From contig JAMJFZ010001258.1 of the NCBI GenBank assembly GCA_026225945.1, positions 15,049,001 to 15,113,000 on the forward strand: a stretch of 64,000 bases of DNA, written 5' to 3'. This document shows positions 11,085-22,965 of the stretch, in pieces. Position 1 is the first letter of the stretch, and each line of letters begins with the position of its first letter. The DNA comes from Cricetomys ansorgei (taxonomy: Eukaryota; Chordata; Mammalia; Rodentia; Nesomyidae). A model generated the notes under the pieces. It was not told the origin of the DNA, ran no database searches, and worked only from the letters and a program-made list of their open reading frames with translations. A program made the translations under genes and the position numbers.

Positions 11085-11300
11085 CACTCCGAAGCCAACC
11101 TACGTGGGTCTGAATCTCCTTTCTTACTCTTAGGGAAGTTACTTAACCCACCCCACTCCCCATGCCCCGGAGTCCTCATCTGTGAAATGGACAGAGCAGT
11201 AGAGCCAGTCTCATTGGTTTGTATTAATTGAGTTAATACATAGAAAGAGCTCGTAATAGTGTCTGGAGGCATCTAGCAAGTGCTCAATAGATCTTCATTC
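11085..11300 (+). repeat. MIR SINE fossil
   Basis: The typical MIR order is present: GGGTCTGAATCTCC, AGTTACTTAACC, TCCTCATCTGTGAAATGG, TGAGTTAATACATAGAAAGA and CTAGCAAGTGCTCAATAG. This is an ancient tRNA-core SINE. Confidence 0.85.
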
Positions 11301-11309
11301 TGATGATCA

Positions 11310-12930
11310 CTGTTATGAACTAGTTACTAATAGCTATCATTTATTCATATCACTAAGGATGACACTTGGCAGGAAGATGTACCCAAGGCAGAAGCGGTGC
11401 TGGCCTAAGCAACACCTGGACGCCCCCGCTGAAGGTCAGCAGGCACCCAGCAGTCATGTACTCCTGGCTTGGGTCCCTGACAGTGATGCCTTTGTTCCTT
11501 CCCTCTGTCCATTGACCCTCCATCTCACATAGCTTCCCTACCAGAGACAGCTAGAGCCACAGAAAAACACACTGTTATCAAAGGACACTGAGAACAGTCT
11601 TTCCATTTGAAAAACGCTGGTGAGCCACTCGGGCTGCCCCTGCCCCAGGCTTCGCCAACTCACTCACCGAGTTCGACTTCACTCTTGAAGCAGGCTTCAA
11701 GTCCGAGCTCTCAATAGATGGCAAGCTCCAAGTCTCCGGGGCAAAATTCCTCCAGAATCCAGCTTCCCGTGTCGGAGGCTCACACGTCCCTTACCATGAC
11801 GTTCTCCTTCTGAACTCTTCAAGCACAAAATCTTACTTCATGTTCTTATGACCTGGGCAAAAAGCAGCCCCTTCTGAACCGACAGGAACAGGAAAATGAG
11901 CTTGATTTCTGTGCGGTAGAGCAGAGCCAAGAAGTGCTACGCCTGATTTTCTAGAGGCCCCAGCTGCTGGCTTCAATCACAATTAAACCCTTAGGCATGG
12001 ACAGGTGTAACCGTCCAGGGATCAGCCTGGGGGATTCTGAGCGTCTCTGGCTCAGCAGAGCAAATGGCGAAACAACAGGTGTCCACAGATGAACCGACCC
12101 AAGAGTCACCTGTACTCACCGCTCATTCTGAGATCGAATTCTCATGCAATTGGTCCGCCCTTTGTGATAACTCCTCCCCCAGCACACACTGGTTCTCCAA
12201 GGGGTTCCAGAAATTTCTGCATCCTTGAGGGGCTTACTTCTGTCAGCCTTGGTTACAGGTAGTTGGAGGTTAGGTGTGACTCAGCTCAGAGTTAGCTGCC
12301 TTCAGGCCCCAGAGTTCTGATATTTCCAGCCTCTGTGGTGCTCATAGAACACTGCGGCCATGTACTTGCATAGTAATCAGACACACTGTTGGTTTGAGCA
12401 CATGGTTAGGGCCAACAGAATGGATAGGACAGAGGCCTGTTGAATTGGGATCCCAAATCTAGGGTCCTCAGAGTCATTAAGATTTTTCTGACAATAAGAC
12501 ACTCTCAGGCTTGACGAGCAGGCATATTGTAGGAGGAAGAATTAATCTGATCTCCCCAGTATTGGAGTTAGAGAGTGAGTTGGTGACCTTGGTAAAGAGG
12601 GCATTTCTCTTACTCTTGTGTAAGGTGGACAGGAGCCAGAGCTAGGGCCTAGATCACGCTTCATGAGTTTTGCTGTCCTGGCTTACATCATGAAGCGGTG
12701 GCAGAAACACTTAAAGCTGGAATGTCCCACATGGTGATCATCAGACAGGAGAGCGTAGGGACAGAGGTTGCTCTTTACCGAGGCTTAGAGGCAGTCAGCT
12801 TTAAAGGACAAGTGGCAGCCACCAGAGGGAAGGAGGCAGGTTGAATTCCTGGGTCTACAGCAGAGCCAAAGATGAAAGGTTTAGACAAGGCCCACTGTTG
12901 AGACAGGGTGGACAAGCAGCCATAAACTTC
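11310..12930. other. Unique non-coding DNA
   Basis: About 1.6 kb with no recognisable SINE, exon or island. Repeat-free length is unusual for this half of the window; a weak regulatory role is possible but nothing specific was seen. Confidence 0.35.
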
Positions 12931-12939
12931 CTGTGTGAA

Positions 12940-13200
12940 AGAAAGTCTCCTGTGGTGGTATTACAATCGCCAAACTGGAAATAATTCAAGTGTCCATCAA
13001 AGATGATTATTAAATACCTCATGGAACAACTTTTAGTATCCTGGAATACTATACAACCATTAAAATCACGTAGAAGATATAAGTGTGTAGATGCCTTGAG
13101 ATAAAGAGAGAAAAAGACATACTCTACCAAAGTATGCACAGAGTGAAATCCCTTCTGCATGTGTGTTTTCCTTTTAAGATCAGGCATGGTACATCACGAA
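12940..13200 (+). repeat. Ancient L1 (L1M-type) fragment
   Basis: AATCGCCAAACTGGAAATAA, TTCAAGTGTCCATCAAAG, CCTGGAATACTATACAACCA and TTAAAATCACGTAGAAGATA follow the order of the conserved 3' end of L1 ORF2. Confidence 0.75.
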
Positions 13201-13204
13201 CATG

Positions 13205-13650
13205 TTCTTGTATGTACATAGCATCTACGAGGAAGTGCAGCTGCTCCTTGACTGACAGTGGTGTTACAGCCTGCTAAACTCATGGTAAATTGAAAGCATT
13301 GAAAGTGGAAAATACATTTCATACATCACAGTCTAGCAACGCGGTTCTCTGTAGAGTGCTGCTTGTGTCTCCTGGCTGAGGAGCTGCAGCCCACAGCCCC
13401 TGCCCAACGTCTGCCAGAGAGTATTACGTAACATATTGCTAGGCCAGAAAAGGATCAAAATCCCAGTGCACTGAAATGTGGGTTGCTTTTACACCGTCGT
13501 AAAGCCGAAAGTCTTTAAGTGGAACAGTCCTAAGTCAGGAGCTGTTTGCACACCACACAGTTGGCAGCACTTCTGCTCTGCCCTCCAGGATTGGATTATA
13601 AGGGAGGAGTCCAGGGACTGTTACTCTCAACTTTGCAGTATATGGTTTGC
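13205..13650. other. Unique non-coding DNA
   Basis: I see nothing clear in this stretch. Confidence 0.3.
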
Positions 13651-13654
13651 CAAA

Positions 13655-13857
13655 ATGCTTTTTACGTGTATGGGCATTTTGCCTGCATGTAAGTCTGTGT
13701 ACCATGTGGGTGCCTAATGGCTACAGAAGCCAGAAGAGGATGTTAGATCCTCTGGAACTAGCTGTGAGCCAACCATGTGAATGCAGGGAATTGAACCCGG
13801 TCCGCTGGAAGAGCATCAAGAGCTCTTACCCCCTGAGCCGTCTCTCCAGCCCCCTTA
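13655..13857 (-). repeat. B2 SINE
   Basis: Antisense B2: TTTTACGTGTATGGGCATTT, CTACAGAAGCCAGAAGAGGA, TCCTCTGGAACTAGCTG, GGGAATTGAACCCGGTCC and GAGCCGTCTCTCCAGCCC. Confidence 0.95.
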
Positions 13858-13989
13858 GCTTGACAATTTTAAACAACATTTCTACTTTAAAAGAAATCTG
13901 TTTTAAAAAGGCTTTCATGACTTCAGCAAGGTAAATTCAGTATGTCCAATAGAACAGGCCCTCTGTATCAGCAGATTCAACTGTGTGAA

Positions 13990-14205
13990 GCTGGGGCTGG
14001 AGAGATGGCTCCCGGGTTAAGAGTATAGGCTGCGCTTCTCGCTTCTCGGCACCCACATGCTGGCTCATAACCGGCTGTAACTCCAGTTCCGGGGGCCCAG
14101 TACTCTCTCCTGTCCTTTCCGAGCATCAGGCATGCACATAATGCACATATATATGTGAGGGCAAAACACTCCTACATATTAGATAAAGATATAGAAAATT
14201 TTTAA
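13990..14205 (+). repeat. B2 SINE
   Basis: Sense B2: GCTGGGGCTGGAGAGATGGC, GGCACCCACATGCTGGCTCA and ACTCCAGTTCCGGGGG, with an A-rich tail. Confidence 0.92.
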
Positions 14206-14439
14206 AAATGTGATGATTGAAAATATTTGAATTCTGAATGTATGCAAACTTTTTTTTGCCACTTCCTAAATTGTCTTACAACTAATTATATTGCATTTAC
14301 ATTGTATGAGGTATGAGAAATAATCTAGAACCGATCTAAAGTGTTATATGTAAATAATTCAAGATATTTGAGCAACTTTGGATTTGAGTTTCTGTGGGGA
14401 TCCTGGGAAGCCACTGAACTTGAAAGGTTTCCTCTCCTT

Positions 14440-14590
14440 TTCTTCCTTCTCTTCTTCCTCCTTCCCTCTCTCCTTTTCCCTGCCTCCGTGTTCATCCTGT
14501 CTATCATCTATCTATCCATCCATCTATCTCTCCATCCATCCATCCATCTTTCTATCTATCTGTTCATCCATCCGTCCATCTCCTTCTCTC
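14440..14590. repeat. Pyrimidine tract and (ATCT/ATCC)n microsatellite
   Basis: A CTTCCT-rich stretch grades into mixed CTAT, CATC and CCAT tetranucleotides at 14500-14585. The frames reading across it are repeat artefacts. Confidence 0.9.
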
Positions 14591-14594
14591 TGTA

Positions 14595-14670
14595 ATGCTG
14601 AGGATGGTACCCAGGGCCTCACGCATGCTAGGTGAATGAATGCTTTAACCCTGAGCTTCATCCCTAGATG
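14595..14670 (-). repeat. ID/tRNA-like SINE fragment
   Basis: GAGGATGGTACCCAGGGCCT, CACGCATGCTAGG and AACCCTGAGCTTCATCCC resemble the antisense tRNA-Ala-derived head of ID/B4 elements. Confidence 0.6.
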
Positions 14671-14679
14671 GAGATGTCA

Positions 14680-15635
14680 ACCATAGCCAGGAATGTGGAC
14701 GTTAGTCTTCTGATTTCTCCTTCACTGAGGATGGCAGACAAATCGCAGCGTTAACTTGTGTTCTTTTCAAGCACATGTAGAATATTTGCAAAAGAAAAAT
14801 ATATAGGATGATAGCATGCAAAGAAAGCTCTGCCGATTCTGTAGTGTAATAGAATTAGTAATAATCGAAAGTATCATAGTAAGTAACAGTTAAATAAGAG
14901 TGTGTGACACAACCCAGTTTGAAATTGTTTAACAGAGCCAACAAAGGGAAAACTTGTGCTGGTGAATTTTCTCTGTTCTTGTTTTTTGAAACCTTCACTT
15001 CTAATTATGATGACAGAACTCATTGCTCCTATGTCAAAATATCTCTGAATAAATAAACGACCAAGTTAATTTATACTCACCTCTTTCCTTAAAGGATCGA
15101 AGACAGTTCAGTTGCTCATGAATGCAATTTGGAATCCAAAGAAACCCTCCTCGCTGATGGTTGTAATGTGTTCGTTCACTACAGCGTGGGAATTCCCCAA
15201 GGATCCTAATGCATGGCTTCAGGCTCTGACATCTGAAGAATCCTGTTTTTCTCAGAAGAGGACTTCACACCTGCCAGTCACAGTAATGCTTAGATATTGA
15301 CAGGGACAGATGCCCAAGATATCTTATGTGGGAAAAAAAAACCCAAACCCCCAAACTACAGCCCAACTCCAGTGTAATATATATCACATGCATTGGTAGA
15401 TTATGTACTTCGCATATACTTTAGGCACCAAGAAAGGCAGGGGAAGGAGGAGAGCCACAACTTTTGATGCAATTTATTTGTGACACTGGAGATAAACCCA
15501 TGGCAAGTACTTACTGTTTGGAGGAAGAATGATAATCTTTTTGAGAGCATACATTTTCTAAGAAAGCACTGAAGATCATGATTAGAGAAAAAGTGAAAAC
15601 TTTGACATTTTGCTTGTTTATTATTTAGCATTTTA
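14680..15635. other. Unique non-coding DNA
   Basis: AT-rich. The 15290-15400 patch (AAAAAAAACCCAAACCCCCA) may be an old L1 piece. No exon was seen. Confidence 0.35.
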
Positions 15636-15639
15636 AAAG

Positions 15640-15862
15640 AGATTTATTTCTTTTTATTTTATGCATGTGGGCATTTTACCTCCATGTGTGTCTGTGCACC
15701 ACATATGTGCAGTGTCAGTAGAGGCTAGAAGAGGGCATCGTGTCCCCCTGGAACTGTAGTTACCGATGATTGTAATCCACCATGTGGGTACTGGGAACTC
15801 AGCCTGGATCCCCTGGAAGAGCAAGTACTCTTAACTTCAGAGCCATCTCTCCAGCCCTGTTG
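15640..15862 (-). repeat. B2 SINE
   Basis: Antisense B2: TTTATTTTATGCATGTGGGC, AGGCTAGAAGAGGGCATCG, CCCCCTGGAACTGTAGTTAC and CAGAGCCATCTCTCCAGCCC. Confidence 0.95.
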
Positions 15863-15869
15863 TCATTTT

Positions 15870-16290
15870 CAGTCTATACATAGGTGAGATGAGGGCAACA
15901 CAGTTAACTGCAGGGTTAAGACTGCTTAAGAATTAAGTGGTCACGATTCTACAACAGGAATCTTGTAACAGTTTACAAGTGTGTGAATATAAACTGTCCG
16001 TTTCTACAGGGAAAGCAATCCAGTGCGTGTGCTCGGTGTTGCTGTGATTATGTCTCAGAGGGGTAGGAGTTCCACTTTTACTTTGCCTATTTCTCTGACT
16101 TTTGATTGTTTACAATGAGTAGGTGTAGCCAGGAAAGCTGAAGATTACAATAAAAATAAAACAAACTGGCAACAGTGGGTAGTTAGGCCTTGTCCAGGAA
16201 TAGCTCCCCCAGTCTGAGGCTTTGTGTGTGGTCTCACCTCCATTTCAGGCTTCAAGATCAGAGATGAAATATTTTCTTCAATCTCCTACC
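15870..16290. other. Unique non-coding DNA
   Basis: No exon or repeat was recognised. Confidence 0.3.
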
Positions 16291-16317
16291 TGCACCCCCA
16301 GCACTCACCATTAACTC

Positions 16318-16435
16318 ATAGCCTGATCTACATAGCAAGTTCCAGGCCAGCCAGGGCTACATAATGAGACCCTGTCTCAAAAAGAAAACAAACAAACAAA
16401 AACAATAAATAAATAATAAACAAACTAATATCTTG
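16318..16435 (+). repeat. B1 3' half with A-rich tail
   Basis: TAGCCTGATCTACATAGCAA, GTTCCAGGCCAGCCAGGGCT and TGAGACCCTGTCTCAAAAAG, with an AAACAAACAAAC tail. Confidence 0.85.
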
Positions 16436-16439
16436 GAGA

Positions 16440-17430
16440 TAGGCTAGCCATTCTGTGGTCAACAATGCACACCAGTTTCCTGACGGAAAATGAAGTCCCT
16501 GGAGTCACATAAAAGGTGACCCTCAGCAGCGAGGAGGCTTCCGTTTTTTGATGGCAGGGCTGTTGGTGGCAAGGGGCATCTTCATCAGCTGGGAGGCTGC
16601 TCTGGGTAGAGTGTTCAGCAGGGGCTGGAATTTCCTGGAGAAAGGCTGTGGGGCCAGCTGGGATTTACTGGGGTTTAGCTAAATCCTTGACTCAGAGACC
16701 CAGATTGGTATCTGCCTATTTTTTTGTGCAAGACAAAATCCCAGGAAAAGAAAGGCCCAGGAGAGCCGAACCCCCTTGAAGTAGTGGATCTTTCCCAAGG
16801 CCACCCAAGGAGAGAAAGTGGGGAGGGCACGGGACTCTGGAACACAAGAGAGGGGTAGTACCGGTGGAGGCCTTCCAGTAGTCGTGTTGGAGAGGAGCAA
16901 GAGTAGACCCCAGGACCCAACCTGGTATAACCCGGGAAATTCTTTACTCTGTGTGCCTTCCTGGTTGTGCTCTTAACACTTTCCACGTGTTTCCATGGTG
17001 ATTAGATGTGAATCAATTCTCTGTAAAACAGTAAAAGCTGGAGATAAAATGTGTCTTTAGGGGCAGGCAGAGTACAGGGAGCTGGTAAAGGCCTGCAGAG
17101 CCATTCCCTCAGGAGGAGAAAGCGGGCTGGCCACAGGCCTTCTGGAGCGGAGGTATCTGTTTTGGCAGCGAGCTTGGAGCAAAGAACGCTTGGGGAAAGG
17201 GGTGGGCTTAGCTTTTATGTTCACCTTTGTTTTATTTGTCCCTGTATTGTATTTAATTCACACAAATGGCAGATAATAACTTTCCTGGTATTTGCTTTTA
17301 TATTTCTAGCTGAACCAAAGAATGGAACCATGTCTCATGTTCTTATATTCCAAAGTGCCTGGTTAGGAACTGGGCAGATGTCAGGGGCTCAATATAGTTT
17401 ATTTTCTTCTTTTTTAGTTGAAAATATTTC
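16440..17430. other. Unique non-coding DNA
   Basis: About 1 kb without clear repeats. No splice-bounded exon was identified. Confidence 0.35.
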
Positions 17431-17435
17431 TGTAT

Positions 17436-17655
17436 AAGACAGGTATGGTGGTGCATGCCTTTAATCTGAGCACTCCAGAGGCAGAGGGAGAGGGAGAGGC
17501 AGAGGCAGAGGCAGAGGCAGAGGCAGAGGCAGAGGCAGAGGCAGAGGCAGAGGCAGAGGCAGACATATCTCTGTGAGTTGGAGGCTAGCCTGATCTACAT
17601 AGCAAATTCCAGGCCAGTGAGGGCCATATAGTGAAACCTTGTCTAAAAAACAGTT
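17436..17655 (+). repeat. B1 SINE with internal hexamer expansion
   Basis: The B1 head (ACAGGTATGGTGGTGCATGC) and tail (GAGGCTAGCCTGATCTACAT) are separated by an AGGCAG-type hexamer array at about 17480-17564. It grew from the AGGCAGAGGCAGG motif present in all B1 copies. Confidence 0.95.
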
Positions 17656-17659
17656 TATG

Positions 17660-18050
17660 TATATACATGTATAATACAAAACTATGCCCTTCTTGTTTAA
17701 CTTTTTTCTTAGCTCCTCCTCAATTTCATAAAATTATGGGCAAGTAAGATGCACACACAAATACAAGTTTTATCAATATATGTTTTACAAAAATGAGAAT
17801 CTGTGTTTCTTGCTTCTTTTCACGCAATAGCACCTCTTAGAAATCCTGACTTCTGAAGGACTAGCTCATTCTTTTTCAATACCTGACCAACAGATATGCA
17901 GCTGGGGTATAATCTGTCCGAAGGATGTCAGAGTCCCCGGACTCCAGAGCTGATTGCTCACATGTATTCTCTACCTGTATCTTCAGTGACATCAGGTGCC
18001 AACTGAGCATAGTGGGAGGATTTACACCATTGAAAGCACCAGGTGTTAGA
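17660..18050. other. Unique non-coding DNA
   Basis: AT-rich, with no exon. Part may be decayed L1. Confidence 0.3.
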
Positions 18051-18059
18051 AATGGTGCT

Positions 18060-18300
18060 TTGGGGGCTGGAGAGGAGGTTCATTAGTTAAGAACTTGTCA
18101 TACTTCTCCAGAGGATTCAAGTTCAGTTCCCAGCATCCACATGGCAGCTCACAACCATCTGTAACTCCAGTTCCAGGGGGATCTGACACCCTCTTCGGGT
18201 CTCTGCGGGTACTCCATGCACATGCTGTATAAACATAAATATGCAAGCAAAACACCCAGGCACAAAAAATAAAATAATAAATCTTTAAAAGAGGAGGACT
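18060..18300 (+). repeat. B2 SINE
   Basis: GGGGGCTGGAGAGGAGGTTC, CCCAGCATCCACATGGCAGC, ACTCCAGTTCCAGGGGGATC and an AAAATAAAATAATAAATC tail. Confidence 0.95.
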
Positions 18301-18401
18301 TTTATAACTTTAATTAGTAGATCACATAGTCCCTATTAGTTTGTTTTTATTGCCCCTATCCCATGTTTGTAAGAGAATGACTAGTACAAATAATACTGGC
18401 T

Positions 18402-18414
18402 CTGTGTGTGTGTT

Positions 18415-18468
<54 letters not shown>

Positions 18469-18479
18469 CGCAAAACACT

Positions 18480-18535
<56 letters not shown>
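18402..18535. repeat. Compound (GT)n-(GA)n-(TA)n microsatellite
   Basis: GT at 18402-18431, GA at 18432-18466, a short bridge, then about 27 TA units at 18482-18535. Purine/pyrimidine and pure TA tracts of this length are prone to non-B structure and assembly error. Confidence 0.97.
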
Positions 18536-18539
<4 letters not shown>

Positions 18540-18540
<1 letters not shown>

Positions 18541-18915
18541 TTAGGGTGCCTAAGAGTGGGATTGTTGGATCAAAAGAATACATATTTTCAATTTCTAAGT
18601 CTGTTGCCAGTTTACAAAGGGTTATAGAAATGTAATATCTACCATCAGTGTGAGAACTGTTTGTCCTTCATTCTGGCAATGAAAATCACCCTCAGTTTCA
18701 TTCTTGCTGCTCTGCAACAGATGAAGCAGTACCTCATTCTGATTTGCATTTCTATGAGTACCAGTAGTTGTGAGCTCCTCCTCCTGGCATGCTGATCTCT
18801 GAAGTGGGCATCTGCGATGGGCTTGCTGCTGCCAGTTGCTCACTCCATTGAGTTGTTTGTTTACCTTTTGTCTATCTATAAAACCTCCTTTGTTACTGCT
18901 TTCAATGATCACTGT
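18540..18915 (-). repeat. Ancient L1 (L1M-type) fragment
   Basis: Antisense L1 pieces: GTGGGATTGTTGGATCAAAA, GTCTGTTGCCAGTTTACAAA, TACCATCAGTGTGAGAACTG and CTGATTTGCATTTCTATGAG. Confidence 0.65.
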
Positions 18916-18924
18916 CTCCTATAC

Positions 18925-19125
18925 AAGTAAGATTTTATTTTACTTTATGTGTATAGGTGTTTTGTCTGTAACTCTGTCTACCATATACATGTAGTGCCCA
19001 CAGACACCAGAAGGGGCCATCAGGTACCCTGGAAGTGGAGTTGTGGGAGCTGGGAATAAAGCCCCGGTCCTCAGGAAGAGCAGCCGGTGCTGTTAACCAC
19101 GGAGCCATCTCTCCAGCCTCTTATC
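18925..19125 (-). repeat. B2 SINE
   Basis: Antisense B2: TTTTATTTTACTTTATGTGT, CCACAGACACCAGAAGGGGC and ACGGAGCCATCTCTCCAGCC. It is inserted between L1 pieces. Confidence 0.93.
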
Positions 19126-19129
19126 TATT

Positions 19130-19735
19130 GTTTTTATTTTTTTCTTTTGCCATATGAAACTTAAAGAAAAATTGTTACAAGGTAAAATATGTCTATATTT
19201 TCTTTTACAGCTTCCGGGTTTCCAGTCTTGGTTTATAGAGCACCCCTCCTCGGCTCTGTATTGAACATGTAACTTCCTAAATTTTCAAGATTGTTATTAC
19301 CTTATTTTTTCACATTCGTCTCTAATCCATACAGAGTTCATATTTGTCTGTAGTATAAAATAGGAATCCAGTTTTATTTTCTTCCAGATGGAAGTTGACT
19401 TGGCACCATTTATTAAATAATCCATTCTTTTTCATAGAATTGAAATACCAACTTTGTCGTATAGTAAATTCTCATACGTATACTCGGTCTATTTCTGGGC
19501 TCTCTATTTTATTTCATGGATCCATTTATCTATTCCCATGCCAATACCAAATTGATTTAATTACAGAGGTTTTATAGTTCGGTCTGATATCTGGGAAGAT
19601 AAGTCTCACTCTTTATTTCTCTTTTTTCACATTTTTATTTGCCTTTCTCAAGCATTTATTCTGCTATGTAACTTTAAAATCATTTAATTCATTTTCCCCT
19701 CAGAATAAAAACCTCCTTGTTATCCAATTAAAATC
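19130..19735 (-). repeat. Ancient L1 (L1M-type) fragment
   Basis: CACCATTTATTAAATAATCC, TATTTCTGGGCTCTCTATTT, ATGCCAATACCAAATTGATT and TACAGAGGTTTTATAGTTCG match the order of antisense old L1 3' sequence. It probably continues the 18540-18915 copy. Confidence 0.7.
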
Positions 19736-19894
19736 ACATCAAATGTGTACATTAATCTTGGTAAAATTGATTTTTCTATCAGTATTTTATTATTTCCAAA
19801 GATATTTGCTGAGTACCTACTTCATGCCAATCTCACTGTCAAAAGCAATAGACAGACACGGGCCCCTTTTGCCCCTTTTCTCTCTAAGATCAAG

Positions 19895-20165
19895 CTGTTC
19901 TGTTTATAAGTGGCCTTGCTGTTTTACTCTTGGATATATACTCAGTAGAGATGAGTGCTGACACCCACCACAAGGTAGTACAAAACACTCATAGCAGCTT
20001 TATGCAATAAACAAAAAGGGAAGTCACACTACCATCCCAGTAGAAGCAGGGGTAAGGGGTGGGATATTTATATACAGTGGGATACCACGCAGCCATGAAA
20101 GAGAATGAACTCCTGTTACCTGCAACCGCATAACTGAATCTCACAGACAGGCTGAGCACAGGAGA
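19895..20165 (+). repeat. Ancient L1 (L1M-type) fragment
   Basis: ACTCTTGGATATATACTCAG, CTCATAGCAGCTTTATGCAA, CAGTGGGATACCACGCAGCC and ATGAAAGAGAATGAACTCCT show the L1 ORF2 end-like order. Confidence 0.7.
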
Positions 20166-20172
20166 ATTTTTA

Positions 20173-20340
20173 GTAGCCCGGCAGTGGTAGCCCATGCCTT
20201 TAATCCCAGCACTCAGGAGGCAGAGGCAGGCAGATCTCTGTGAGTTCGAGGCCAGCCTGGTCTACAGAGTGAGTTCCAGGACAGCCAGACTCACAACAGA
20301 GAAACCGGTCTTGAAAAAAACAAAACAAAACAAAAAGTAT
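20173..20340 (+). repeat. B1 SINE
   Basis: AGCCCGGCAGTGGTAGCCCA, CCTTTAATCCCAGCACTCAG, GAGGCCAGCCTGGTCTACAG and CACAACAGAGAAACCGGTCT. This is one of the youngest copies. Confidence 0.98.
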
Positions 20341-20344
20341 TTAG

Positions 20345-20900
20345 TAGTTGCCCTTATACCAAGTTTAAACACATTTGTTTATGGGATAGAATAGCGCCTC
20401 CTTTAGGTGAATGTGTATTGACTCTGAGGGGACAAGGGCCCGCCCCTTCCGGGACGGTTTATGCTTTGTATTTGTCCTGGCCAGGGATTATATGAATGCA
20501 CACGCTTACTTAATAAATTCTGTACAAAAGAACATTTGCTTTACTGTTCTAAGCCGTATTTCAATCAAGATAAATAAGGATAAAAAGGAAAGGAACCCTC
20601 ACAAAGGTTTCTTCCCTCTCCCGGGTGTTGAGGATGACTGGTCTGTGTGAGTCTCTGCCTTCTGCTTTCTCTCTCTGAGAAAAATGACTTTCTAGTGCTT
20701 TCTAGACTGGCTTTTGCAGTGTTGCAGCTGCTGCAGCCGATGATCACATCACAATTTTCTAGCCTCTCCTTACCTTAATCAGTTCAGTAAACAGCGTCTC
20801 TGGGTGGACTACAGTATGGCTTTGTGGGAAAACCGCAGACAGGCCAGCCAGCTCAGACTCCCTCTCCCCAACTGGTCAATAAGAAACCGTGAGTTTTTCT
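20345..20900. other. Unique non-coding DNA
   Basis: No exon was recognised. Part of the right side may belong to the LTR-like stretch that follows. Confidence 0.3.
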
Positions 20901-20904
20901 GCCT

Positions 20905-21245
20905 TACCCCCAAAAGAGTTATAAAAGTTCAGTAAGTGCCTGGAAAGCAGGCAAGACTCCGAGATGCAATCTGGATCACCCATTACCAAGTTGCTTTGCT
21001 CACCCACCGTAGTGGCTGGGCCTTATGCTTCCTGGGGGAAAATGAGCAGTTTGGATGCCTGCTCCCACCTCCTCCCTTCTCCCAACCCACCCACTCTCCT
21101 TTGTTCTCCTTCAGTGTGTTCCCTAATGGGGGTGGTGGTCTATATTTGTGGCTCTTTGGGGAGAAAACTTGGAGCCCAACTTGGGGGTCTCACACGTAAC
21201 CCCGAGATTGCAAGCATGAGGTGCCGCCTGCAGCGGTTGTAAAAG
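20905..21245 (+). mobile_element. Possible solitary LTR / ERV remnant
   Basis: A TATA-like TTATAAAAGTTC at about 20920 is followed about 250 bp later by CTTGGAGCCCAACTTGGGGG, reminiscent of the end of a retroviral LTR next to a primer-binding site. No retroviral coding sequence was seen. Boundaries and family are not established; it may simply be unique DNA. Confidence 0.25.
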
Positions 21246-21249
21246 GCGG

Positions 21250-22960
21250 CTTGCCATGTGGCACTGCCGAGTTGCAGCTCTTTCCTGCCATTTTGTGTTT
21301 CTGATCTCTGGGGTAGTGAGTGACTCACGCTTTCCAGTTCAATGTGAGGACATGTCCCACCGAGTTGACTGCCTGATGCTCCTGGAGGACATTCCTAACC
21401 CACCGCTCACCAAGTTATTAGAAGTCTAACTCCTGAAATCACTAATCCCCCAAATAGCCTCTATTCTCTCAACTGCTGGCTTCCATTCTTTGATTTTATG
21501 CACAGTAGTTCCCAACTCAAGGCCAAAAATTCTACCCCATGCCGAGCCACTTTCAAAGGAGAACCAATATGCTAAGACTGGAGGGGATTTTGAATAGCGG
21601 CTAATTGTCAGTTTGTCTAGTGAAAAGAGCTTCCTCTCTCCCCCAGCAGGCTGGTTATTTGTTAAAGTTTTTCTGGGGTTTCAGAGCACCTCACCGTTAG
21701 GGGCAGTTCAAACTCAGCAGTTTTAATTATTAATCAGGTCAAAGGCTGATGACAATTTTTGTTCTCTTCAGGGGAGGGTCTTGAGAGTTCACAGAGGGGC
21801 GCAGCCAGGCCCCGTCCTGTGATGGAGAGAAAGGAGAGACGTGGGTAAATGATTGAAGCCAGACCCGTCTCGAGTTCTTAATGGTTCCTCACTAGACAGT
21901 TTGGAAAGTCGCTCATGACTGCCTGTGGGCTCATTGTAAGGGATGTAGGTCTTTATCCTTTCCAAGGACTTGTGGTTTTCTGAGTTGAACAATTCCAGGT
22001 CAGCAGCACACGTGAACATACATCCGGTTGCATGTGCCCTTTCAAACCAGAGCACAGAAGAGGTAGAGGTGTCTACGTTGGGATTTCAGCTTCCACCTGG
22101 TGGCAGCGGGAAGTCACCTCTGCTAAGCACACGGTGGGAAAGCATGAGGCTTTTTCTAGTTTGGGTCTGTAAAGTCTCCAGACATGCGGACTTTGTGTTT
22201 GTCCTGCCTTCCCCACATCTTTTTTGATCCCTAGAGATCTCCTTTCTTCTCTTGGCTTGAGACCCCAGCTTGACAAAATCCAGAAAAGTCTTCCCCCTGC
22301 CTATTCGTCAGCCATTCCAAACAATTCCAGCAGGCGCTGCCGCTCACTCTTGTTGCTAGGCAGATTCCCTGGTTGCTAAGCCACCACTGTTTCTTCCCAG
22401 CCTGGGAAAGATATACAAATTCCCAATGACCCACTGAATCATCTAGCTTGCCCATCCACCAGCAAAATGAGCAGATCCTAAACACTCATTATGTGTGAAC
22501 TCTGCCCAGATTAGATCAATTCCAAATGAGAAAACAGACAGCAAATCCAGGGTGTCCGATAGAGTGACCAGGTACACCATGTGGGTGACGGGCAGGCCAT
22601 CTGGGAATTTTCTGTGGACATGGGCCTGGACATGCCCCCTCCCCCGTGAACTCTCAAGACCCCTCTCCTGAAGAGAAGAATAAGTGTCATGTTAGCCTTG
22701 ACATGAACTTGGAGAATTTTCTCTGGTCCAAGTTCTGACACCCTCAGCATCATGGGCTCAGAAAACATCTAATGTGCAGCTAGAATCAGCCCTTGGTCCT
22801 AGGGGTAAAAGAGTATTAATCACATTTGAAGGACTGAGTGTAGTAATCTATACGAGACCATCACAGGGATCTAGGATGAGTATGAGGACATTACCTTTGT
22901 TCTGTGGTTGCAGAGTTTTCTGAAAACGGTATGAGAGAGTTTGTATGGACAGCAGTATGT
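21250..22960. other. Unique non-coding DNA
   Basis: About 1.7 kb with no clear SINE or exon. Confidence 0.35.
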
Positions 22961-22965
22961 TTAAG

